Of a stretch of DNA of 64,000 bases, positions 32,282 to 43,525 are shown in pieces. The notes under the pieces are model-generated. The model worked only from the letters and a program-made list of their open reading frames with translations. It searched no databases and had not been told where the DNA came from. The stretch's first letter is position 1. Each line of letters begins with the position of its first letter. This DNA is from Pictodentalium vernedei (taxonomy: Eukaryota; Mollusca; Scaphopoda; Dentaliida; Dentaliidae): positions 796,459,608-796,523,607 of the forward strand of contig CM062296.1 of NCBI GenBank assembly GCA_031216915.1, in the 5' to 3' direction. Both the position numbers and the translations under genes were made by a program.

Positions 32282-33980
32282 ACACCAATGTGTTTAGAGG
32301 CGATTACCGGGCAAGATATAGTTTTCTTCCCGTAAGACTTTTATGAGTTTAATACATCCATGCATTTCATGACTTTCTATTGGCGACTGGGTCGTGTTGT
32401 ATGGCGACTTGATGGGCACATCCACTTTTTAGTTGGTTGGTTTCCCATGGTTGTTCGTCTATATGTCATACATGAGTGCATAATTCATCATAAGTAAATT
32501 GCTAGTCTTTGGGTACCTCAGAGGCTACCTAGCCAGTTAACTGGTATTCAGATGCTTACATGCGTTATTTCAATGCTAATGCACATAATAATGAATTATT
32601 AGGCAGATGCATTATTGTATGTTATGGACCTTAGAAATTATTAATTATTTCGGGGTCTGTCCGTCTCGTGCCCGTTATTCATACCTACTTCCATTTCTAG
32701 ATCCAGGTTTCTATTAATGTCGGTACTCAATCGAATACACCTTGTTTTACACTCTCGTATAGTGGCACGTTTATAGTTTCATAGATATCAGATAGTACAT
32801 GTCGGGGAGTGTTGTTACTGGAATTTATTGTACGCCTGAATGGGGTCATCTGTGGATTACGTCGGAAGTGTGTTTACTCTCCAGAGATCATTCATTGTGG
32901 TTCTATTGGACATGTGTATGTTATATATTATATCACGCTTTTCGACCTATTTGCATATGTCGACTCCAGTATACATTATATAGCGGGCAATATTAATTAC
33001 CGGGATTGTCGCTATAGCCGTAGCTTCTGACGTGGCGTTAAGCACCATTTATTAATAATAATTAATACCTGAGTGCCTGTTTGACGAATATTTATATTGT
33101 TTTTTGGTACCCCGCTTTTACTGATTCCAGAGCGCTCCTCTCTTTCTTTTTGAAGATTCCTTCAAAAGAAAAGGGAGGGGGGGGGGGGGGGGCATTTTTT
33201 ACCTCTCCTCCAGTTTTATAAATATGTAACTATGAGTGAAGCTGTTTTGTCTGTAGTTATATCCTACATACCGCTGGAGTTTTATTGTATATGGCGTATG
33301 TTTGTGGGGGATATTCTCTCATTCTCAAATACGTCATCCTAATTTTGGGGGCTTAGTCCGGTCTAGCCTTAAAAATTGGGAACTCGTTACATCCAATTAG
33401 CATAGTCTTCATGCTAAGTATACAGAATTACTTGAACTGGGCCCCTTTTTTATGATATGTCTTCTCTATTACTGTATAGAGAGAAATACATGTAATTCCT
33501 AATAATTTTAATTTCCTTTCACCTTGGATTACAGGATTGGAACTATGTTGATCTACTAATTCTGAAGTCCTAGGCCCTTCGCCTTTTTACAATTCAGCTA
33601 GCCTGGGCCATTGAGTTACAGTGTAAAAATATTATAAATTTAAAGTAATTTGTATATTTTTTATACTTACCAGTCGCCCATACGGAGATGGCCCTCCCAT
33701 GAGTGGGCACTCATTCCTCCTTCTGAATTATTATGTAGTACTCTCTTCTACAAAGAATGATGTTGGTGCCAATTCTGGTCACTTCCTGACGTGTACACAT
33801 GCACAGAGTGTAAATGTATGGAGGTCCAGATAGGACTTTTAATTTTCTGTTTTGCAAGCAAATTTTGGGGATTGGGAGGTTCAAAATTTGTGTTTGGCCC
33901 TTAATAACTTTGAGTTAAGCACCAGCTAGTCTGGGCCATTGGTAAGTATAAAAATATACAAATTACTTTAAATTTATAAT

Positions 33981-34532
33981 TTTTTTTTAGAAATTTTGCA
34001 TGAAATTCATCTAACTTCAAGGTAGACTGAATTTTCACAAGGCAATTTCTGAGTCACCTTCGTTGAAGTGAGAGGGAATTTTGCCAATCTGCATTGACTT
34101 CTTTGTCCAACTTGCCTTGTAGGCTGTCTCTGGGCACCTGTTCTGTTGCAATAATAAGTGATGAAAGTCAGAATTAAGCCTTTAAGGTTAACAAACAGTG
34201 TAGCTGACAAGAAATAGTTATGGAGGATAGGTAATAATTTAAATCTAAGGCCTAGATTAAATTATTATTGCACCAATATTGAATAAATACACAATGGATT
34301 TGCCCACTTACTGTATTCAGTAGTGTTCAACAATCTTCTTTGGGAATAAAGTGTTGAAAACATTAATCCTTTGCACAATCCAACCTGGAAATAACAGACT
34401 TAAATTGTAACCTGTTGGCAGGTTACTACTATATAGAGCACGATGGTAACCTATAGGAAAAAGGGTGTTGTGATTATTCTTCGCCTTCTCTTTTTTTACT
34501 TCACCAGTCATGCTTTTTTATTCTTTTATGTC
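33981..34532. other. Non-coding interval
   Basis: I see no exon, RNA or repeat that I can name. A minus-strand frame at 34007-34210 has no recognisable similarity. Confidence 0.35.
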
Positions 34533-34760
34533 TTAAACCTTTACCCAACGTAACGGTCAAAACTAGCCAGCGTTATTCTAAAAATTTGCCAATTAATTTT
34601 AATTTTTTTGTCTCAAAAACATAGGTGATAACCCCTCTTTGGAACTAGCTCATTGCGCACGTTCCAATGAGGGGTCATAACCTATGTTTTTGAAAAAAAT
34701 TAGTTATTCAAGAATTTTGTTTGCAAGTGTCATCTCATTTTCATGTTAGGTAAAGGGTTA
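34533..34760. mobile_element. piggyBac-like palindromic MITE, copy 3
   Basis: TTAA edges, left tip ACCTTTACCC and right tip GGTAAAGGG, and the same interior as copy 1 at 16350 ('cccaacgtaacgg', 'gtctcaaaaacatagg', 'catgttaggtaaagg'). Same subtype and orientation as copy 1. Confidence 0.72.
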
Positions 34761-35207
34761 ATGGGATTTCAGCTTCTATAAATACCTACAACTAATGTGC
34801 AATCTCACCAAAATGATATCGCACATTAATTGCTGCTATTTATTTTGGCAGAAATTCTTTTTAGATTGAAACAGTATGCCATTCTATTCATATGTGGATG
34901 CAATACTCAACCTTTGTGTCAAGATAGTTCCAAAAGACTGTCAAGCCTTTCAGGTAAAACAAGCAAGATTACTGATTTAATAAAGTTATGTTGTACTACT
35001 TTTTCGTACCTTGTAGTTCGTTCGCATATTTTACTGTTGACATAAACCGCATGTGACCTAAACGGTTGTTCGTGACTTATTTCCAGGCATTCACAATGAT
35101 ATCAAAACACCAAAATTTCAAGCAGCAGTAGATTTTCCCATTATTCAACTTTGTATTTAACCAATTTAGGATCATTTGACACCACATGATCAGCTCTGTC
35201 AGAAAAT
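34761..35207. other. Non-coding interval
   Basis: A possible splice acceptor ('tattttggcag', near 34850) precedes an open stretch and 'tttcaggtaaaac' near 34950 resembles a donor, but the translated segment has no similarity I recognise. I do not call an exon. Confidence 0.3.
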
Positions 35208-35880
35208 TTAATTGGTAAGGCCTAAAAAATTACAAAATCCATTTCTCAGGCCCTCCCGCATGGTCCTTTTGGCTGTCACATGCTTTCTTTTTATAACCAA
35301 TGTAAACTTAAAAAAAATAAAAATTAAATTGTTTATGTCTGATAATTTACCAAAGTTAAAAAAATTGATAAATTTGTGCCTTGTGTGCAAGAAAGCCTAA
35401 AACATAAACCATGAACATGAACTTTTGATGGCAAAAAAATAATTACAGAAATAAAAAATAAAATAATGCTCACCCGCATGCAATTTTACAAATACAGTTA
35501 AAACTAGAAGTCCTGTCACGAATAGTGCGCTTATCTAGGCTTAATTGCGCATTGGAATTGCGTGCAATTGCCATATCGAATGGCATCCAAAGCACGGCAG
35601 GTTCTCTTGGTTACTCATAGCGATCACATGCAATGTTTCTGCCAATGGACCTCCGGGTTACCTGGAGGTCCATTGGCTGAAACATTGCTTGTGCACAGGC
35701 CATATGTGCAGAATTTGATAGCTTTACTTGGGCCTTAACGCGTACATTAACGCGCATATCAACGTGCTATTTGTGCGCATTTCATGACAGGACTTCTAGT
35801 TTTAACTGTAATGGCCTGAGAAACAGAAGATCTACTTTGTATGGTCTAAATTTCCTTGTTACACTATGGGAAAAGTTTGT
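35208..35880 (+). repeat. Dispersed repeat R1, plus-strand copy, host of a MITE
   Basis: It matches, inverted, 21060-21590 and, in its 3' half, 62900-63190 ('gcatgcaattttaca', 'gagaaacagaagatct', 'ctactttgt'). A 314-bp MITE (35495-35808) splits it. Without the MITE, the sequence reads straight through as in the 63141-63180 copy. Confidence 0.6.
35495..35808. mobile_element. Tc1/mariner-like MITE with TA target duplication
   Basis: Terminal inverted repeats of about 24 bp begin CAGTTAAAACTAGAAG and end CTTCTAGTTTTAACTG, flanked by TA (35493-35494 and 35809-35810). The uninterrupted repeat at 63149-63150 reads 'tttacaaaTAatggcc', so the insertion duplicated TA. The centre has a second stem ('caatggacctcc' / 'ggaggtccattg') around a CpG-containing loop. 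A TA target and CAGT tip are typical of the Tc1/mariner group. No transposase. Confidence 0.82.
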
Positions 35881-36031
35881 TTGCAGTTTGCAACTTCAGT
35901 ATTTTGAGATCATTGTGAACATGATTAAAATAAGAAGTGAGTAAAATTTTGAATTGTGTTCATATGTGCATTATACTGCTATCGTGTGATAACCCTAAAA
36001 AGAATGTATACATATTTCGAAATATTTTCAG

Positions 36032-36151
36032 GAAAAAATTGCAAAAATGGCTATAATAGCATATGCAATGGAGAGTATGGCATATCTCACTGCTCGGGTG
36101 CTTGACGAATATGATGATCCAGATGCTTCAGTTGAGGCAGCCATTGTCAAG
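36032..36151 (+). CDS. ACAD9: ACAD9-like acyl-CoA dehydrogenase, internal exon (40 codons)
   Basis: The exon has an AG acceptor (36030-36031) and a GT donor (36152-36153), both phase 0. It encodes [31 protein letters not shown] and ASVEAAIVK, part of the C-terminal helical domain of long-chain acyl-CoA dehydrogenases. Wording such as YLTA and the PD-S-EAA-VK pattern is closer to ACAD9 than to ACADVL as I remember these proteins. ACAD9 is an inner-mitochondrial-membrane flavoprotein needed for complex I assembly, with acyl-CoA dehydrogenase activity. Only two exons were found here; the upstream ones must lie beyond repeats or outside the window. Confidence 0.85.
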
Positions 36152-36659
36152 GTACTTTATTTAGTTACTGTGTGAACAGAGATGTGCTCAGAAAAAAACA
36201 GTTTTCCATGATGTGTGAAATTTAGATTTGGCAATTGTCTTCATAGCAACTGGCCATCTGTCCGATGAGCAAATTTCTACCTAAAGCTGCAAACAGCAGG
36301 GATTTTTCTGGCTCTACTGGGAAAGGGTCCTGGGTCAAATGTTGGGACAAGTGCCCCCCCCCCCCCTCCCAGACTACTGCCCCTACTCCTAAAATGCAGT
36401 ATGACAACTGATATCCCATCATATTGGTAGCCAGAACATCCCCCCACCCCCCTGTTTGAATTGGAAGACAGGAAATCCCCCCCCCTCCAGTCCAGTTGGC
36501 AACCAGGGCTATTGCTCCCCCATTTCTGTCGGCACTTGTTCTTAGTTACACTCAGCTACCCACGTGCACAAACCTTAATGTCTGAAATCACTAATAAAAA
36601 AAATACACAAAGTATAGTGTTTGAAAACTGTATTTACTCTTAATTATATTGTTATCCAG

Positions 36660-36795
36660 TTAACCGTTTATGCAATGTACACAATATCAGAATTTATTTT
36701 AAATATTGTTTGTTCACATTTCAAAAAATTTCAACCAAACCGTTTCATGTGATCCTCATTGAAATGAGCATGATGAGCTAGTTCCAATGAGGGAT
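36660..36795 (+). mobile_element. piggyBac-like MITE fragment
   Basis: It starts TTAACCGTTTATGCA and keeps the palindromic centre ('catgtgatcctcattg' ... 'caatgagggat'), then runs into family A sequence near 36795, where the right half is missing. Confidence 0.5.
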
Positions 36796-37306
36796 AACTT
36801 GAGAATTTCTTTAAAAATCATATTCTCCAGATCCACCAGTCAGAATGCTTTTGTTTTTGGTACACAACATCTCCAGAATTCAAGTTTGTTCAAATAGGGT
36901 CTCTGGGATTAGTATATGTGCTACCTATGGTTGCCCGCTTTTTAAATTAGTGCAATATGAGGAAATTTCTTAAAAATATTCTGCTTCAGACCCTCCAGTC
37001 AGACTGCTTTCACATATGGTATACAGATTCCTGGTGGTGGAAGGGAAGGATTCAGACTCAAGTTTCTTCAAGTTAAGTTCCTCGATTGACATTTGGACTC
37101 CCAAGTTTTGCATCACTGGAAATTGGGGCATTATTTCTGTGGTAGCAACCCAGTACAAGAAAAAAATCATCTGGCATGGAGAACAGAGTTATAAATAATT
37201 AAATAACTTCATTCCTCTGTAGTGTTAACTAGCTGTAGATGCTAATTAAATCTTTCTTTAAGCAACTATTGTCAGGTGTGTGCCTTAGGCCCCATGGGGC
37301 CTCTTG
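36796..37306 (+). mobile_element. Family A HINE-like element, copy A5, 3' fragment
   Basis: Three degenerate array monomers are followed by the family 3' end: GTCAGGTGTG (subterminal repeat), hairpin AGGCCCCATGGGGCCT and tail CTTG at 37306, then a T. The 5' hairpin is absent. Confidence 0.65.
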
Positions 37307-37329
37307 TTAAATATATTTTTTCATTTCAG

Positions 37330-37458
37330 ATCTTTAGTTCAGAAGGTGCTTGGTTTTGTGCTGATGAGACAGTACAGATATTTGCAGGATCTGGTTACAT
37401 GAAAGACTTGCCTTATGAGAGAAGTTTGAGAGATTCCAGGATTATGCTGATATTTGAG
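37330..37458 (+). CDS. ACAD9: ACAD9-like acyl-CoA dehydrogenase, next exon (43 codons)
   Basis: The acceptor is 'tttttcatttcag' (AG 37328-37329) and the donor GT is at 37459-37460; it continues the previous exon in phase 0. It encodes [35 protein letters not shown] and SRIMLIFE. The IFSSE-AW segment, the G-GY pattern and ER-LRD-RI--IFE are the conserved block near the end of the dehydrogenase core. PYER and LIFE match ACAD9 better than ACADVL from memory. The next expected block (a GTNEILR-like sequence) was not found downstream within the window. The following intron therefore probably holds the inverted DIRS pair and runs on to the right. Confidence 0.87.
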
Positions 37459-37730
37459 GTAACACTATCTTCATTCAGCTGTTATTTTGATCCATGCTTG
37501 GTGAAGTCTGGACTGGAGTTAAATTTAAAAAAAAAACGACCATTTAATTACTAATATTGTTCAAGAGTTGAGTTCTCTAAATTTTTATACTGTACCAATG
37601 ACCCAGACATAGCTGGTGCTAACTCTTAAAATATAGGGCCAAACACAAATTTTGCCCCCCAATCCCCAAAATTTGCATCTAAAACTAAAGAAAACATGTC
37701 CTGAAAGGCCCTCCACACTTCGCCCGTACT

Positions 37731-37770
37731 GCGCATGCGCAGTGTCAAGGACGTTCCGAAATTGGCGCCA
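37731..37770 (+). promoter_or_regulatory. NRF1-like and E2F-like palindromes in the DIRS terminal repeat
   Basis: The terminal repeat carries GCGCATGCGC (37731-37740), which fits the NRF1 consensus, and ATTGGCGCCA (37761-37770), an E2F-like palindrome, about 20 bp apart. The same pair occurs in the other terminal repeats at about 44175-44214, 45589-45625 and 52186-52225, and in altered form at 1920-1960 and 23265-23312. A promoter role in the terminal repeat is inference. Confidence 0.45.
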
Positions 37771-38919
37771 TTAATCATTCTAAGTTTGGCCCTTCATCAG
37801 TTAACATCTGACTGATCTTTGTGCTTATAAATCTCAGTTTAAATGATGCCAGACACATAAATATTAGTGAAATGGTGATTCTAAGGAGGATAGAGAAGGA
37901 GGAGAGGAAAAGAATGTGTGACAGAATATTATCAGGGCTGTAACTTAAAATTTTTTAATGAAATTATGTTAAGTTACCTATTTTCAAGGCAGCAGCCATT
38001 TTGTTGTCATTCTGATTATTTAGTTACACTGTTTTTTAAGTGTTTTCCTCTCTCCCTGTCCTTTAAGTTCCCCCTTGCTATTCTCCCATGCTTTTGGCAT
38101 AGTTTTTGTAATTATTATTACTAAATTTTCTTGGGAGTTTTAGCTGAATAACAGAATGAATTCTGTTCTTTCCCCATGTTTACGTCTTCACCTACGGGTG
38201 GTTAGGCGTTGTGTTCTGCATCTACCATCTGATGTTCTGCAGTTTCTTCCCTGGAAGTCTCTGTTTTGCATCAGATAGTATATTTTTGGTAACTGATTTC
38301 GGGCCTGGGTGCCTGGAGTCTTATTTTAGTGTTTTTACACTCATTGTTTACATTTACAACAGCCCTCTGTGTGAGGGGGGGATTTCTAAAAAATAATATC
38401 TTGATGTTATTTTAATCATAACTAGATACATTATTATTGTTCGTAAGTGTTGAATAAATTGTTTAAAATATTTTTAAAATTTTTGTCCACACTTAGGCTT
38501 GGGATCCATTGGGGCTCAACGTTACTTTTCAGAAACTTGGGCTGTTCTGAAAAAATATTTTTTCAAAATATTTTGATTTCAATTATTTTTTCTATATTAA
38601 TGGATCATATTATTATTATGTATTTTGATTGCCAGGGGTTAGTGCGAGTACCAGGACTTGTTTTCTTTTCACATTGAAACGATATTGATCAATTGTTTTA
38701 AGAGGAAGTCTTCCTCTGACTTTATTATCATTCTATATGTGGTCAGTGTACTCGCATTAACTCCTGTTCTGTATCGTATGATTTCGATGACAATATGGGA
38801 AGCGTATGTCACGGTAGGTTGTTGGGGATTTGGACACTCCGGTCCTTTCCCCGCAGGGTCACTCTACTTTATCAATTTCTATTTCAGACGATCAAGATTA
38901 GGGTGATGTATCTGTGATG

Positions 38920-41060
38920 TCTTCCAACAGTGTGCCTCCGTCGTCACAATTAATGAAGGGCTAGCGGAAAAGTGCTCATGTAAATACGCCAATTGCCTAA
39001 GAGGACCCTAGTAGGTTCGACGGCCTTTCACGTCTGCTAACTCGCCCGGTATAGCGTCCATTCACCGAATGGTTCGGCAGCCGGGTTCGTCCGTTGCGGT
39101 CTAGAAGGAATTTTGGGGTGATGCGAGCACTATAAATTAACCTAATGCACACCCAGTGACGGCGGATCGGAGGGAGAACGCAGGAAGCCTTTTAGTCCGG
39201 TTCATAGCTCGTTCCGGTCCATCCGGACGGCAAGCGAGAGAGGCCCCTCTCTCGTTCAACAACATCTGGCCCCAAATGTTGTGGTACAAATGTGTCGCAA
39301 GCGGAGCATACGTCCGTCGCTCGGGACGCTCCGTTGTATAGGCAGTCCGCTGAGACTGCTAAGGCTTCCTCTTCTCGTCAGCGCACACGACCGCACCTTG
39401 GCTGCGTGACCGCCGATATATTACCAGCTTCGCCGATCAAGAATTCTTCGGAGACCAGGTCACACCATCCGGTAGCCAGGGACACGAGGCCTGCAGACTC
39501 CGGACGTTCGCATAGGAAGTGTGCGGGAGTCAACGTACACGGAGCTTCCGGCGGCAATGCATCGTAAGACCGCTACTGCACAGGCCTCGGGAACGGACGT
39601 GCTTGCCTTAATAGCACAGTTTATCACAGCATCCCAGCATCAACTGAATCTGTCGCATATTCGAGCTTTCTCTTTCGGAACAACATATGCTGTTGTGTAT
39701 GTCATCTGACTTGGTCTTCTACAGCTTCTTTCGTCGGACCAGAATGCTGCGATGCCGGATAAGAAACTGATAGCGTCGGTGGACTTAGAAATTTTTGGTT
39801 CGGTTCAGGGACATCGTCCCTCAGTTCCGACATAGTCCAATAATGTCACACAAACTTTCGAATTATTGAACGACGCTATATATATTATTATTTTATGCTT
39901 GCTAACCAAGCATTTCTGGTTTCTTGTTCGAAGAGTTATGGAGATGTCTTTCAAAAGTGTGCCTCTGTCGTCATAGTTAATGAAGAGTTAGCGGCAATAA
40001 GTGCTCATGGAATATGTCTATCGCCTACGGAGTGACATTCGCTAGCTCACCCGGTGTAGCGTACATTCATCGAATGGTTCGGCTGCCGGGTTCGTCCGTT
40101 GCGGTCTAGGAAGGAGATTTGGGTGATGCGAGCACTTTAATTACTTTAGTACTCACCCAGTGACGGCAGATTGAGGACAGATCGGAGGAAGCCTGTTAGT
40201 CCGGTTCCTGGCTTGTCCAGGTCCGTCCGGGCTGTGAGCGAGAGAGGTCCCTCTCTCGCCCAACAACATAGGGGACCGCATGTTGTGGTTCAGATATTTT
40301 ACATTCGGAGCATATGTCCGTTGGTCGGGACGCTCCGTTATATTGACAGTCCGAGAGACTGTCTTTAATGCTTCCTCATCCTCACAGCAGGGCACACGAC
40401 CGCACATTGGCTACGTGACCTCGAGTATCCGATCAGTTTCGGCATTCAGTGATTCCACGGCGAATAGGTCGCGCCATCCGGTAGCCAAGGGACACGAGGC
40501 CTATACACTCCGTTCGCTCGCATATTGGTAGTATGCACGGGGTAACGATCACGGAGCTTCCAGCGGCAATGCATCGTAAGACCGCTTCTCCTCAGGCCTC
40601 AGTGACGGACGTGCTATCCGAGTTAGCACAGTTGTTTCGCAGCATCCCAGCAATTGACAGTTTCTCGGTCGAATCAGGAATTATCCGACGGCGCTGGGTC
40701 GGTGCGGTCCGCGGTTGCATCAGCTACGGACGACCGAACGCTTTATAGGGTCCGACAGGATGGCGAAAGGGTTTCGAAAGATTTCGAGTTTTCCCTTTAG
40801 TAGTATCGGAAGATGCCTTTCATATCTTCTGGCATTATCTTCCAGTGATTATTATTTCGGACTTCATTGCTGCGATCTTGGATAAGAGACTTATAGCGTC
40901 ATTGGACTCGGATTTTTCGATCGGTTCAGGGACATTGTCCCTGACTTACCGACGCAGTCCAATATTGTCATTACAACATGTGTTTTATTTTTCGACGCTA
41001 TATATATATATATACAAGCCTGCTACTAAGCATGATAGTTTAGTTTCTTGTCCGCGTTGC
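38920..41060 (+). repeat. ~1.03-kb tandem duplication inside DIRS copy 4
   Basis: Unit 1 (about 38930-39955) and unit 2 (about 39958-41000) share, in order, 'gtgcct(c)cgtcgtca'-type starts, 'gaatggttcggc', 'gccgggttcgtccgttgcgg', 'gatgcgagcac', 'ggcaatgcatcgtaagaccg', 'gcatcccagca', 'ggttcagggaca' and 'gacgctatata'. Identity is about 75-85% by eye, so the duplication is much older than the split between copies 4 and 5, which both carry it. Confidence 0.8.
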
Positions 41061-41539
41061 TCATTTCTGCCATTTTATCATTTATACAAATAGTTTATTT
41101 TGGCAGAGCAGGGCATACCGAGAGTTCATATGCGTCTAGACGGTGTGATTAAAGACTGCATATATTCTTTTTCGCCGTTTATGTCTTTTTCCAATTTCAA
41201 TGTTGGGAACGACATTATGTATAGTAGACTTAGCTTAGACGCTTTATTATACGTAATCCGCCTTACTGAGGCGTTATCATTACGTCTTCAAGAAAAGATT
41301 TACGGGATATTATTCTCAATGTAATTTCTTTTGAGGGCAGTAGTTTGTTCACGTATAACTCCGCCCTTCAGTGGCTGATTGGAGTTAGTTAGACGTGACG
41401 CAGCCCTAGCTACATCCACACGCGTGGATAGTTAGGTGAAGAACTCTCTCAGAGTCGCTTCATTCTCGGAGAAGCTTCTCTTCGACGGCAACTTTTCAGC
41501 AATCCATGAATTGCTCGATTTACACGTTCTCTTGTCTAT

Positions 41540-43420
41540 CTAGTGTTACAAGAGATTCAGACTGGGGCAAACATTCGGTGGTTGACTCAGAGAGTGCCGC
41601 CGCAGTTGCCGGACCCGAGTGTGGCTGTTATAACGGTTGCCAGTCAAACAGATTGGGATATAATACTGATGCCTACAGATTCGAAGTGCCAGGGTCTTTG
41701 GGTTCCGCAGTCTTTTAGCAATCAGTTTAACTTCCGCGGAATAATGTTTTTTAGGCTTGCTTTATGTCATTGCATGAACATTATTCAGGAACGCATGCCC
41801 AAATTCCTGTCCTTTAATTCGACAGTAGTGGCGTATCTCCGGAACCAGGGAGGCACTCTTTCGTTTCCATTATGCAATTTAATGGAAAGAATCCGTCTGT
41901 TGGTTATAGTACACCAAGTTCAGTTTTGGTCCGTCATATTCCGGGTCGTCTGGTTGTTTTATCGGACTCCCGTTCTCTTACGGGTCGCTTGTTGCTGTCA
42001 GAATGGACTCTCAACAAACAAGTATTCAATCAGATTTGCTATCTATGGGAGCGCCCAATGATGATTTATTTATGACACAGCTTGCTAATCAATTGCAGAC
42101 GTATGTGTTGGCTTGTCCAGATCTCTGAGCTAATATTGTTAACGCTCTATTGATCTATAGGACGGAATGATAGGATACGCGTATCCTCCGGCGCTGTTGT
42201 TTTAGCAGGTATTGCTAAGATAAACAACCACAATACATTTCTGTTGATAGCATCTCTATCTTCACAGAGATCATGAGTAATTTACTCTCTTGTCTACTGT
42301 GGGTCTTAACGTGAAATCTTCCTCTATGTGAGGATCTTTTTCACTGGGTAAATCGTGTCATCTTTATCACAACCAGCAAGGTCGCAACCTTCATGTATTC
42401 CGTTGTGTGGTCCGTATTGCATTGTAAGCACTGTACTGGACGAGCTTTGGACGCGATTTCTTACTATAGGAGATCCTCTTCTTCGCTATTCTATGCGGCT
42501 AAAGTGGAGGCTCTTCCGTCGTGGTGTAGGGATCATTATGTTCATATTGTTGATCCCTCCATACTACTCATTGCTATTTTTTAGTATACTTGTTTCACAA
42601 GATCTACTGCAGCCTGTTATTATTTAGGTTATAGGTTTATGTTACCTCATACCTATGCACTCTACGATAGTTTACAATTGAGTCTTTTGTCTCTTTATCT
42701 AAGTCAGTTAGTAACTTTTTGATAAATAGACTTAGAATCTTTAGATTAAATTCCTATACGGATTTTAACTTCGGTTCTTATTTAGCTAAGTAATCATTTG
42801 AGCCTCTGGAAACAGTAGTTTTCAAATTCTGACCTTTTAGACAGTAATTCTGTTGGTTTCTCTTTTACTGTAGAGTCAGTGAGTTTCATGCACTATCGAT
42901 GCATGATTTTCACTTTCATAGTTTCGGAATCAATACTTCCATTACTATTTAGGTTGGATTGTTGCATAAGAGTTAGGCTCCTATTATCCGGAACCTATTA
43001 TTTTAAGGTCCTTCCGTCTTCGTATGGGCATAGGCCTTTACTCTTTCCGGGTACAGTTTATGTATTTATAAACAGATATCTGTTTATTACAAAGGGCGTA
43101 AGCTTCTTCTGTCTTTGATGTCTAGTAGAAGGACGTTACGCTCCATTTTATTGTTAATGGATTCTATTAACTATCGGTACTGCTTATGGTATATCATTGA
43201 CTTAGCAGTTGTGCTTAAGATTTCGGCTCATGAAGTAAGAGTTCTTCTACTTCTTGGGCTTACATTAATAGTGTCGCTATTATAGATTTTTGAAGGCCGC
43301 TCATTGCGCTCAGCCATCCACATTCATGAATTTTATCTTAGAAATATCGAGTCCATTTCTGGAGGCCTCTTTTGTTAGGTCTATTATCTACTGCTCAGAA
43401 TGTCATTCACTTAACAGTTG
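41540..43420 (+). pseudogene. RNase H and recombinase traces of DIRS copy 4 (fossil)
   Basis: The RNase H-like stretch shows STVVAYLRNQGGTLSFPL and then GRLVVLSDSRSLTG. The recombinase region (about 42370-43420) corresponds base by base to the better kept copy 1 (for example 'ggacgcgatttct', 'tgtagggatcatt', 'tttcggctcatgaagtaaga'). Many breaks; fossil. Confidence 0.75.
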
Positions 43421-43505
43421 CTACTATAGCTAGGTAGGCTGTCTGTTTCGGCAGTGTCTCCGTTCGGCTGCCCTCTTCGCTCTGGGCTATTTGACCCAGG
43501 GCAAG

Positions 43506-43525
43506 AAAAAGGGGGGGGGGGGGAG
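43506..43525 (+). repeat. G-tract following the DIRS recombinase
   Basis: A G-run at the position equivalent to the G-run at 1201-1235 in copy 1 and to the C-run near 46267-46280 in copy 5: a family feature 3' of the recombinase. Confidence 0.7.

Larger units (their letters stand above)
23116..33980 (+). mobile_element. DIRS-type retroelement, family A relative, old copy 3, interrupted
   Basis: The left inverted terminal repeat (23116-about 23330) and right repeat (about 33745-33980) match each other inverted: 'agactagctggtgctta', 'agggccaaacacaaatttt', 'ttggcgccaa'. An internal complementary region lies at about 33599-33685. A family A element (23779-28759) sits inside the 5' part. Without it the element is about 5.9 kb, somewhat shorter than the family A DIRS copies. 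RT and RNase H traces are visible (30540-31900); a recombinase was not recognised. Identity to the copies at 37581 and 45403 is clearly lower than theirs to each other. It is an old fossil with many breaks. Confidence 0.78.
36152..37329 (+). other. ACAD9 intron between the two exons
   Basis: A phase-0 intron of 1178 bp. It contains C-tracts (about 36354-36366 and 36477-36484), a piggyBac-like MITE fragment (36660-36795) and the 3' end of a family A element (36796-37306), which stops only 23 bp before the next exon. Confidence 0.8.

Noticed and set aside
34850-34955. Candidate exon between an acceptor-like and a donor-like site
   Set aside because: The translated text matches neither ACAD9 nor any family I know, and acceptor and donor words are common in such AT-rich DNA.
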